Shown here in pieces: positions 23,876 through 34,524 of a DNA stretch of 64,000 nucleotides (its first letter is position 1; the number at the start of each line of letters is the position of its first letter). A program made the translations under genes and the position numbers. This stretch comes from Fallopia convolvulus (lineage: Eukaryota > Streptophyta > Magnoliopsida > Caryophyllales > Polygonaceae): NCBI GenBank assembly GCA_964016875.1, contig OZ024727.1:4178893-4242892 (forward strand), read 5' to 3'. A model generated the notes under the pieces. The model saw only the letters and a program-made list of their open reading frames with translations. It made no database searches and was not told the DNA's origin.

Positions 23876-25344
23876 GGAAAAATTGCTACAAATATCCCAA
23901 CCTTTCATTCAGTTGCGCACTCTACCCCAACCTTTTCAAATTTCACAAAATATCCTATACTTTGAGAATAGTCGCACACTCTACCCTCAAAGTGTCCACA
24001 CTTTGAGTAAAATTATGAATTATCCCCTCACTTTTTCGTTTTGTAACAAAAATGTCCAATCCATATACAAACAATTTTTTCATTTATAACATAGCCTTAT
24101 AGGTTTAATTTTCTCATTTATAAAAAAAATATAATTACTTTTTTATTTGCTAATATGAATCTCACCTTTATAATAACCACATAAATTATTACACCATAAC
24201 TTTTACTTTACAAAGTAGTTCATCTTAATACTCTTTTCATTATTACTTTTTTAAAAAATAAACAAAAGTAAAAGAGATTTCATAACATTTTTATAAAACT
24301 TATGTTATAGCTTCTCACCTTTATAATTAACCACATAAATAATTAATCCATAACATTTACTTTACAAAGTAGCTCACTTTAATACTTTTTTTTCATTATT
24401 ATTTTCGAAATAAATTTAGACACAAGAAAAAATCCATAACTCTTTTTTTTTTATAAAAGTTTAAAAACTTATGTTCTACATTGTCCAACTTAACCAAAAA
24501 GATTTTGTACAACTTATGTTCTGGCTTGTTTATTTAAACACAATGGCACAAATGAATTAAATAAAAAAATATTAAATTAAACATAAAATCCAAATTTCCT
24601 TTTTAGTAAATAAAAACTAAAAACTCAATTATTTAAAAAAAGAACCCAAACAAGGCATTAAAAAATATTCATAATTAGTTTCTTTTATTTTCGATAAACA
24701 AAAGTTGGACTCGATGATTATGTAATAACTCAAATATTTCAACCTTTTATAAAATAAGTTTATGAAAATTCTTATTAATTTTTGTCTAAAATTATTTCAT
24801 AAATAATAATGGACAAAAAATATTAAGATAAACTACTTTTAAAGTCAAAGTTATGACTATAGATTTATGTGGTTAATTATGAAGTAGAGAATTTATATTA
24901 GACAAATAAAAAAAGTAATGACATTATTTTCATATAAATGAGAAGAGTAAATCTATAAGGCTATGTTATTAATTTGGACCTTACCCAAAATGTTATTAAC
25001 CTTAACTAAATATAATTTTATATAAAGGAAATTGATTATCTTAAATTAATTTACACTAAAATTAATTTAGAACAAAAAGTGATCTAAAATGATTATTTTT
25101 GAATGTTTTAATCCTTATAAGGACAAGATTTATAATTTTTTAAAATTATTTGTACACAAGTTGGGTATTTTTGTCACAAAATTAAAAGGTGAGCAGTCAA
25201 TCCATAAATTTACTCAAAATGTGGACACTTCGAGGGTAGAGTGCGCAACTATCTTCGAAGCATAAGATATTTTGTGAAATTCGAAAAGGTCAGGGTAGAG
25301 TGTGCAACTGAATGAAAGGTTGGGATATTTACAGCATTTTTTCC
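23876..25344. mobile_element. Non-coding MULE with about 200-bp terminal inverted repeats
   Basis: The ends GGAAAAATTGCT (23876) and AGCATTTTTTCC (ending 25344) extend into inverted repeats of at least 200 bp. Both contain cccaacctttcattcagttg, cactctaccc and agtgtccaca. The flanks CTAAATGAA (23867-23875) and TTAAATGAA (25345-25353) match at 8 of 9 positions. The interior is AT-rich with a tandem segment (caccataacttttactttac type) at 24170 and 24340 and an inverted copy near 24850. No transposase. Confidence 0.82.
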
Positions 25345-25353
25345 TTAAATGAA

Positions 25354-25668
25354 TCGCACTTCGCACCTACCCGCTCGTTTACACGTGGTTTAATTATTAA
25401 ACAATGTGCAATGTGCCCCACACCATAGGACCACCACAATCGTTAAAGTTGAGGTGCATTTTAACCTAGAAGGCTAGATTGCGTTTTCTTTTTCTTTTTT
25501 CTTTTTTCTTTTTTCTTTTTTCTTTTTTCTTGATGCAAATTAAAAAATAGAATGTGTTCATCTGGGGAAGGCATATGTGTGTGTCATTTTCGCTGCTTCA
25601 AAGTCTGTAAAGTACAGAGGAAAGCTATAATAAGAAATAATGTCCTTTTGTCAAAAAAGGTATATATA
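25354..25668. other. Spacer with a TTTTTC microsatellite
   Basis: A (TTTTTTC)n tract lies at about 25486-25530. Nothing else was recognised. Confidence 0.6.
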
Positions 25669-25977
25669 CTCCATCCCATTTAAAATAAGTATTTTTTCTG
25701 TATATATCTAATTATCTTTTTAGTATTTTACACATGTATTATGACAAGTCCTAAATTTACTAATCTATCCCTATTAAATTCATAGTACTACATCTTGAGA
25801 TGAGTGCATGTAATTAAACGAGTGGACGGGCATCTAGCCCTCCGTATTACCAAAAAATTAAACGAGTGGATTGTTTGAGGGTAAAATTGGAAATTTTTGG
25901 ATAAAATAACTAGAAAAAAAAGTATAATTAGAAAATTAATAAAGCCTAAAAAGATAATTAGACTTATACGGAGAGAG
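25669..25977. mobile_element. Stowaway-like MITE
   Basis: The ends CTCCATCCC (25669) and CGGAGAGAG (ending 25977) resemble the CTCCCTCCG termini of Stowaway (Tc1/mariner-type) MITEs, with TA on both sides. Internal to each end, TCTAATTATCTTTTTAG occurs in inverted orientation (about 25707 and 25946), confirming long inverted repeats. 309 bp, non-coding. Confidence 0.75.
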
Positions 25978-25989
25978 TATAATTTTAGT

Positions 25990-27035
25990 TAAAAATTTAT
26001 ATGCAAAATGAGCATTAATGGATTGCCTACTAAAGCAAGATTGAGAGAAAAGTATGTCCCAACCCCTAGTGATTGTATTATGTGCAATTGTACCTATTAA
26101 GACACCATATATTTATTTATTTACTAAATGTCCACACATACTAAACATAATAAAGAAAATTAACGCAAGTATTGAACAAACTCTACAAAATTATAATACT
26201 CATAACATGATACCAAAAAATGTACTAAGTGACGTCTTCCGACAGTTAGGGGAAAAAGAGCTTATTGTTTTGGCAGTCTCCTGGTGGTGCATTTGGCACC
26301 AACGAAATAAATTGGTCTTCCAACAAGCACCAAATACTTTATACAAGATTTACCCCAATATATTAGGATGCATTTGAAACAATGGGAGAAATCTAAACAA
26401 TGGAATGAAGATGAGGACAAAATTGCTAGAAGTTGTCAAAGAATGAAAAAGAAGGATAAATCTAAAACTTGAAAAAAAACCACAGCACGCAAGGTATCAT
26501 AAAATATAATTTTGATGGATCAAGACTAGATAATGGTAAGCACCGGGAGGAATAATTATAAGAGATCACTACGGCAATGTAATGGAACTAATGGCACACA
26601 AATATGGACGTGTCTGCACTTAAGGCTGAAGCTCTTACTTTTAGAGATGGTATTAGGGCAGCAAAACAAGGACGATATTGATGCTTAGAAATTGAAGGTG
26701 ACAACTTACAAGTCATCAAAGCAACCTAAGGAGACAAGAGTTGATCTTTGGAAATTGAAATTATTATGGCTGATATCTTGGTTTCCCTCCTTGATTTCCA
26801 ATCAGTTCGATCCCATATACCCAGGAGTTCTAACACCTTGGCTGATAAAATTGCTAGACTAAGCCACAGTCTCCCTGGTAGCGCTATCAAGAATCATCCT
26901 AAACTTATAGTTGTCATTCGTCAAGATGCGCTAGAATGTCTAAAGGGAGAATATCCTAATTTTTACCTAATAAAAAAAATAAAAATATATCCACATTCGT
27001 TGGAATACTATTTTTGGTATTTAGTTTCAAGTTGA
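25990..27035 (+). pseudogene. LINE 3' remnant: zf-RVT and RNase H-like ends
   Basis: An upstream fragment encodes a Cys-containing segment followed by YLFTKCPHI and AVSWWCIWHQRNKLVFQQ, the layout of the zinc-binding domain after the reverse transcriptase of plant non-LTR elements. Downstream, in other frames, come AEALTFRDGIRAAKQG-like and IEGDNLQVIKA-like segments and HIPRSSNTLADKIARLSH (about 26810), typical of the RNase H-like end. Stops and frameshifts separate the pieces. The reverse transcriptase core and endonuclease are absent. Confidence 0.75.
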
Positions 27036-27639
27036 ACAAAAAGTCATAAATTTGAAAATCGATATGGTTATGATTTTTTTTACATCATTTTTTTGCTGCT
27101 AACCCAACTTGTACCGAAACTTCGACACTTTGAAATTAATGATCATATTCGATATCCTAGTTGACCTACAAACACTTTCAAGTGTCAAATTTCAGTACAT
27201 TTTCAACGAGATTAATTGATTAGCTGTCCTACTGCATTTAGCAAGTTTGCCATAATACCTGCCTATTGCATTTATCAGGAGGAAGAAGTAGGAGAGAAGG
27301 CCAAGGTGACCTCACAAGTTCAAGTGGCTAGGCCTAATAATTCGGTACATCAATTTGGAAGCAAGTAGGTCTAGTATGAGCTAATAATATTTTTTTAAAT
27401 AGCAAATAGCAACTTCATTAAGCAAAAATCAGCCACAAGAAGTTCAACTATATAAATCGGACCCACTCATTCTAACAAAAGAGAGCAACTAAAGTTATAC
27501 ACCCTAAAAATATGATTCCAAGAACAAGAAACATATCGAGGAACAAACAAAAAAATAAGGGAAATTATACTCTTGATTACAGACCTAGGCAGATAGGTCA
27601 TAACGCCTTTTAAACAAAGACACGACTTCAAGGCGTGCA
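27036..27639. other. Intergenic AT-rich DNA
   Basis: No gene was recognised. The minus-strand frame at 27467-27679 has no domain signature and overlaps the SINE start. Confidence 0.4.
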
Positions 27640-27840
27640 TGTGCACATAGCTCAATGGTTGAGCTTTGCCAATGTGCAAGAGGTCTCGGGTTCGAGCATT
27701 CAGGGCGGTTGTTTGCCCTTCTTGCCAATGTGCAAGTAGTACTTGGGCTACTGTTCAGCTAAAATAGTTTTACGGGTGCTCTAGGCTAGTCCAAGTAGTA
27801 CTTGAGCTACTGTTCAGCTAACATAGCAACCCTAACCAAC
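27640..27840 (+). mobile_element. tRNA-derived SINE
   Basis: A box A (TAGCTCAATGG, 27648-27658) and a box B (GGTTCGAGCAT, 27689-27699) lie 30 bases apart, as in tRNA promoters. The sequence between does not fold as a canonical tRNA. Downstream, aagtagtacttg(g/a)gctact and gttcagctaa occur twice (about 27731 and 27793). Ends and TSD were not resolved. Confidence 0.65.
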
Positions 27841-29753
27841 GTACCTGCAAATATTTTCATCCGTAAAAATGTTTTGAATGATCCTACCATTGTTAGGGAA
27901 GATTTATCGATGTTGTTTTGCAAACTAGAACTAAGATTGATGTTTTAGGGAAGATTTATATATACTCTCATTCAAAATTAATTTTTCTTCGCCTGAATTT
28001 CATCCACACAAGAGACAAAGGAGAAAGGAGAGTAAAAGTGGCGTGTATCCTCGTCATTCCTCAAGCACTATCTGCTTTTTTCACAACTGGTCTCGAAATC
28101 CTTGGCCTTTGTTTGGACAATGGTCCAATTTTTCTCCAAAATATGATTTAAATACTTTATTTAAAAAAATGTAAGTAGATGAGACATGACAATGACACGT
28201 GCTTCTATCGTTTTCTTCTTGCAAGTGAGACGCTGCGACGCGTGAACGTCAAGTGAATGCTCTTTTTTACTTTTTTTTCTCCCGGCACCAGCGGCGTCCA
28301 GCTATATACAAGTGGTGTTTCGTAGTGATTATTACAGTTTATACTAGTATTATATAGACAAATTCTTTTATAAAGGATGTCCTTAAACGTAAGTTACTGT
28401 ACAAATTAATTTTTTGAAAACTATTAATCTAAAAATTTGAAAAAACATTCTTTAAATAAATAAAATCTTTACAATATGGATTTCTAGACTGTTTGAGGGA
28501 TAAATTCACTTACTTTTTTCTCGGTACAAAAATATTTCTTTCTACAAAATTACATGTTTTTTGCTTATAAAAAGCTAGGAAACTTTTATTGACCACTCAA
28601 CTTTTAAATTATGCATGATATCTAAAGTATTTTAAGAGTTTGAATAGTACACAACTTTTGCTTGAGAAAACGTACAAAATAAAGTTAAAACTGTTTTATT
28701 AAACATTAACAATAAATATTACAAAAACAAACTTTTAAATCATTTTGGTATTTTGATGACTTTCAACCATCAATAATAAATATTAAATTAATACGGAGTA
28801 TATTAAAAGTAACAAAAGATTTTGATGACTTTAGGTAAATCCGAGATCTTTTCATCTTGGAAGAAAAAAAAATCTGCCCCAATTGATGTACATTCCCTTA
28901 AAAATATTTGGAAATCAAAGAAACCTTAGGCTTCTTCTTGTTTAAGTTCAGCACAGAACTGTCAACTTCTTGTAAGGTCATGACTAATGCCAAAAAAAAT
29001 ATATTCAAAGTTGAGAAATAAGAAATGATAGGTAAGATAACCAGCTAAATTCCACTACCACCTCTTGCTGGCCAGCCATTCATCCTTTTTTCCTGACTAA
29101 TGAAAAGCAAACTTAGGGACGAAAGCTCTTTACTAATATACTACTAATATTTAACCGAGTCCCTTGTATTGTACCAATCGTATATATCTCATGCTAATCT
29201 TATGTCTTCATAACTAATTCTCGTTTTCTCAAGCCTATTTCTGCACACTCAAATCCTCTGGCATAGAAAATACTATATAGAATTTCAATCCACCTTCTCC
29301 GCCTCCTGAAACGCGGATTTGGTCATCTATCAATCTACCATGCATAAGTTCATCATATTTCCATACTCTCTCTTTAAAAGCAATAAGAAAAGAAATACCA
29401 ACAACTATCCAGCCAAACAGACCATCCGTTTCCTGATTCTGTTACCAATCCACTTAAATCCTCAAGGGGTTGTTTCACTTGTGGGTAGAAATAAATTTTT
29501 GGGTGAAAAGTGATTTTTAGTGCCTTGAAAAACGTAAAAAGCAGAGAGAGTTGCACGGATTTCAAGAGTATTAAAAATGGATTTTGGGTAGAAAGGGATT
29601 TTATGTTGAAAGTGAAACAAGGCCAACCAAACGGCCCCTTCCCCAGCCAGTTTAGACCTAGAGAATTACTTGGAAAAAAAAGAATCAAAGTGTGACATAG
29701 ATCCTAAGTTTACCTGGGAGAAAAGAATCCAACATAACCATGGCTGGTCAAAT
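27841..29753. other. Intergenic, 3' flank of the phosphofructokinase gene
   Basis: AT-rich with poly-A/T runs. A short aatacggagta remnant at about 28791 may be a decayed MITE end. The last few hundred bases should include the PFK 3' UTR. Open frames at 29319-29513 and 29374-29688 lack family signatures. Confidence 0.4.
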
Positions 29754-32700
29754 TTAATGAATCTCTGTATCAAGCAGTTGTGTCTGTTGTGGTTCTTCTT
29801 CCTTCTTGACTCTCTTGACTTCCTTGGGATTCAAAAAGCTCGGTTGATTTGTCGACGACAGTAGCCTTGCCCACATCCTATCGGTTATTACCACTTTGTT
29901 TTGATTCTCATTGATCCGCTGCACGTAACCATGGATAAAAACACATCATTAGCTATCAAGGAAATATATTTACATTCTCACTTAAGAGGGAAAATAAAAT
30001 ATAGAAGAAAGATTTATACATAGAATGGTATATAGGCATGTCTGCTGTTGACGGGACCAACTGTGAATCCTGTGTATCCAGCCATTGCACCATGGATTGC
30101 ACTTTGGGCAAGCAGAGTGCAGTATACGTTATCTGATGCGTTGCTTGGAATCGCACGGATCATATATGTTGGATCTGCAAAGTAGGGGTAACGCAGCTTG
30201 ATACATTAGTTCATGATATTAACATCTTTTAAACACTTCTTTTCAAAAGATGCAGACATAGATTTCAGTGCATCAAAATAGTAGTGAATTCAGAACTAAC
30301 CAATGTACTTGAGATTTATTGTCATCTTCTTTTTTTTAAAGTATTCCTGCACAAGGAGGAAAACAAACAACAATGAAACATGTGAGACACTTCTAAATTC
30401 TGAAACACACTGGCAACAATGAACAAATATGCAAGTTCTCACCTTAATTTGTTCAGATATCCACAAGCCAACATCTTGAAGCAACTTGTTACCAGAAGCA
30501 TCTTGCTGATCAAGATTACGCTTGCCTTCAGAAAGAAGTTCTTGTCCCGCACCCTCAGCTATGACAAGTACCATATGGCCATTTTCTTTAAGCCTCCTAT
30601 TTATGTATTCAAAAAGTCCATCCTCTCCTTCAAGATAAAAAGGAGACTCCGGGATTAAGCAGCAGTCCACATCTCGGCTAGCTAGAGTAGCATACATTGC
30701 TATGAATCCTGCATATATAGAATAAACAAAGTTCCACCAGAAATAAATTAGCCAAATCTGTATTGCAATGAGCAGAAAAAGTCACATCTGGAAGCTAATC
30801 AGCTAGTAAGCTATTGCAAAGCCTTGTGCTAGAAATTGGGATACTAATGTGTGCTACCCGAAAAAGGTGAAAATAGATACATTCAGTAGCAGACCCAAAG
30901 GCACAAAATGTCTGCTATGAAATCGCTTAATTGCTCTAATAACATTATTTTTAGGATGAGTTTCATATCTTCCAATAGCCAGTATACTCGTGGGATTCTT
31001 CATCAGTTAACAAGTGAATAAGAGGTTCAATCATCAAGCTATCCATTCTTTGCAGAAGTTTTCACATTCTCATTCTCATTCTCAAAGCATTGACTAGAAT
31101 CAAGGGTATGCGATAAACTAGGGACAGATTTCATTCAACAACTTTTTTTCTTTCTCCTTTCCCTTTTCTTATTAAACAAAAAAGAGTTTGGCCCTTATTT
31201 TTAGCCAGCCAAGAGCTCATATAAACTATAATACAACAGTCACAAGTAAACAGCTCCAAAAAGCTATGATCGTATCAACTATCTCAAGCTCAAAAATATA
31301 ACTATCTATAAGTAAAGAACTTACCACTATACCTTCCCATAAGCTTTACAACACCAATACCGTTCTCAGCACTTTCAGCTTCAACATGGGCTGCGTTAAT
31401 AGCTCTTTGAGCCTCTTCAACGGCAGTATCAAAACCAAAGGATCTGTCTATAATCTGATAAGATTGATATAACATCACCAGGTTACTTATGATTGATGTT
31501 TATATATCTGTCAATAAAAGTAACGAATACGGATAAAGTAGGCTCATACCGGAATGTCATTGTCAATGGTCTTAGGTATCCCGACAATAGCAACCTTCAA
31601 ACCACGTCTTCTAACTTCCTGGTAAGATTGATGCAGATGATTAAATAATCATTCTCGAGTCTCAAAGTTATTTAACCAGTTGCACCAATTCCAGTAATCT
31701 AATACCTTGAATATGACAGAAGCTCCTTTCATAGTACCATCTCCTCCAATTATGTATACCTAAACCATAAGCAAATATGAGGATGTTCTTTTCCCTGCAT
31801 CCTAACCAACTAAATAGTGCACATTTGTAGATTAAGATATTAATAAATAAAATCTATATAGTACCTGGTTTATTCCTCTGTCCTCGATACTATCAACTAT
31901 CTTTGAGGTATCATGACCCCCTCGAGATGTACCAAGAACCGTTCCACCACGTTTATGGATGTCATTAACAGTCTTTGGTGTCATTGATATCGTATTCCGA
32001 GAATAGAACCCCCTATAACCACACTTCACACGTACAAAAATACTGGTCATGGACAAGAAACTCAAGTGACACTCAACTTACTAGGACTATTTAACTAATT
32101 TGATCCACAGTTTCTACAAATATCACAAGCAACCAAAGCTTGCTTCTGTAAGAGATGCCACAGACACTTGTATCAGAGTGCAACCAAATTGTTGGACATC
32201 ATTTATATGATGAAGGAATTAGTAGAGACAATGAAGTATCAACCATGAGATAGGTTCAACAGATAGAATAGAACATCAGATGAACTCACCTCAATTCCAA
32301 GTACTCTAGTGACACCATACATGTAGTGCAGACCACATACTAGTTCTCTGATGACTGTGTTTAAACCGGGGCATAGGCCACCACATGTAACAATGCATGC
32401 TTGCACCTCATCTGATTGGAAATAAACCTGATAAAGACCAAATTACAAATACAGAGTCCAAGTAAATAGGAGATTCAACAGTTATAAAGAGAGTTCAAGA
32501 AGAGTTGTAAGAAAGGTAAATACCCTTTGACGAGGCCCAGCACGCCTAAAATGTCTCCCTCTAGGACTATCCTTGTGAACAACAATCTGCAAGAAGCAAT
32601 AAGAAAACCTTAATAAGTGGAAATTGAATTGTCATAATTTTAGAAAATAACATTGACTGTTAAGAACATTTCAAGATTGACATAGACGGTGAATCAAAGA

Positions 32701-33922
32701 GCCATACCGTCTGTGAAACAGTATCATCCACATCAACAAAATACTGTCTAGGAACAAACAAATAAATCATTGTACTCATTAAATGGAAAATTTGTGAAAC
32801 GATTCAATGTCAACACAATACAAAATTTGTTAAGAACTTACTTCACAACTGAGTAAGATGGATTATCTTGCAGTGGATTATGATAGGTCTGCATAAAACC
32901 ATCATAGAAAATCAAACTACATAGCAAAAACAAGATTGTATATAACAAGAAAAAAAATGGTATACATAATGCCTCTAGGAACATGGAAAGAAAATTTTGT
33001 CAACAGATATGTATTCACAATGACAAGCAACAACAAATGCAATCAATTTCAACATATTCAATTATGAATAATTTAACATATAGAACAAACTATATCTGGT
33101 TGGACAAAATAATCCCATGTATATGTTCAGAAGAATTAACTCAACTTCGATAGTTCGATACAATATTACATCTCAAAACTTCAAGCTTACTTGACTGAAA
33201 AAGTAATTTAATATTGTTCCATTTTTAACCTATTTCTACTAAAAAATTCTGATGAAAATTGGTTAAATATTCCATTCTGCACAAGCCTGGAATCGACAAA
33301 GTAAAAGTGATTAAAGTATTAAAAACGAAGGGACCAACACAAAACTATAATTGATTGATCTACTATGAAATCTGTATAAAAAGTCATCAGTCAACAAACT
33401 CAAATGACAACAAAATAATTCAAGCCATGGCATCTACCTGCTTGAAGTACAATAACAACGAATGGTGATATTACAAAATCAAACCCCAAACATCGCATCC
33501 CATACCAAAAAAAGTCCTGCAGTTAAAAAACTGCTCTAATAACTAAAAAAAGTTAGTTCAGATCAAGTTAACCATTTCTTTTTAGGTTTTTGGAAGATGA
33601 TTAGAGCCATCAGCCATAATCTAAACCCTTTCCACTCCCCATTTTCTCACCAAATTAAACGAAGCACAACGATCGGCAAGAAGAAAACAGGAAACCGAAT
33701 CGTAAAGGCAACAGCCACTCTCGCAAGATATATCCGGACACAGTAATGTATAATCTATTATCAAGCGGTTAACAAGAACAAAAGCGAAGAAGAATGCTAT
33801 GAAATCAAATATATCAACTTATTTACAGGAAGATCGGAGATGTAATCGGATAGGTGAGGAACATCTTCAAGTACATATCCACAATCTCCGTTGAAAATCT
33901 TTGGCTCAGTAAAATCATCCAT
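29754..33922 (-). CDS. PFK: ATP-dependent 6-phosphofructokinase, plant cytosolic type (13 exons)
   Basis: Phosphorylates fructose 6-phosphate with ATP, the committed step of glycolysis. Coding exons: 33922-33827, 32888-32842, 32747-32708, 32586-32524, 32427-32290, 32023-31865, 31759-31706, 31618-31550, 31454-31325, 30708-30443, 30346-30301, 30174-30020, 29918-29754. They total 1428 nt, giving 475 aa plus TAA, close to Arabidopsis PFK3/6/7-type proteins. Motifs in order: TCGGLCPGLNTVIRELV, KRGGTVLGTSRGGHD, VYIIGGDGTMKGA (nucleotide-binding GGDGT), GIPKTIDNDI (catalytic TIDND), [27 protein letters not shown], and IAEGAGQELL. No plastid transit peptide is evident; the start MDDFTEPK is followed directly by DLPTYHNPLQDNPSYS. 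One oddity is the exon 5/6 joint, which gives GIECGYRGFY where GIxGGYRGFY is usual. The frame is open throughout. Confidence 0.94.
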
Positions 33923-34524
33923 CACGAAACGCGAGAAACCCTAAGATTTCAGCACCGGAATTATCCAATGTGGAGGATCGCAAATTGTAGAGCGAGAAAC
34001 AGTAGACAGAAGATACTACTAGAAGTCTAGAACCGATGAAAGATGACGGAGCGTAGCGGAGCAGAGTAAGTGAGTAACCGGATGTATGCTGACGTGGACG
34101 TGGGGACTATGAGTAATCTTACGGTGTGGGCCGTGTGGCGGTGATGTCTGATCGATGGCCACGATCAAGCCACGTGTTGTAATGTGATTAAATTTCTATT
34201 TTTTTAAGAAATTTCACATAAACAAATTTGCATAATAAGTTTGTTAGATTGCAAAATCTCCGGCTTCGAAGGCCGGACCTGTTTGAATTTTTTTTTGGAA
34301 AAAAAAAGAGCGGGGTATCCTTTCTTCTTCTTCAAAATTTGTTACAAAATAGCCAATAAATAGATTCGGTTTTGTAACCCGGGGTGGTGAATTGGTGATC
34401 CGTGGCAAAATAAATCAACCAATAGCAATTCAGATTTTTTTTCTTGGGTATAGCTAAATTTTTGCCTATATAAAGCCAACATTTCCTTTATCTTGTGCAT
34501 CTGTATCCTTTCTTCTTCTTCAAA
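33923..34524. promoter_or_regulatory. PFK 5' flank, then the 5' flank of PMD gene C
   Basis: The first 300 bases should hold the PFK 5' UTR and promoter. A perfect hairpin (CCGGC tcgaag-type loop, about 34260-34277) is followed by T- and A-runs. Bases 34315-34338 duplicate 34503-34526, the leader and start codon of gene C, and the next 16 bases match exon 1 at 34618-34633. A TATA-like tatataaag lies at about 34466, a sensible distance before the gene C start. Confidence 0.5.

Noticed and set aside
27648..27700. Possible functional tRNA gene
   Set aside because: Boxes A and B are present, but acceptor, D and anticodon stems do not form and the sequence continues as a SINE body.
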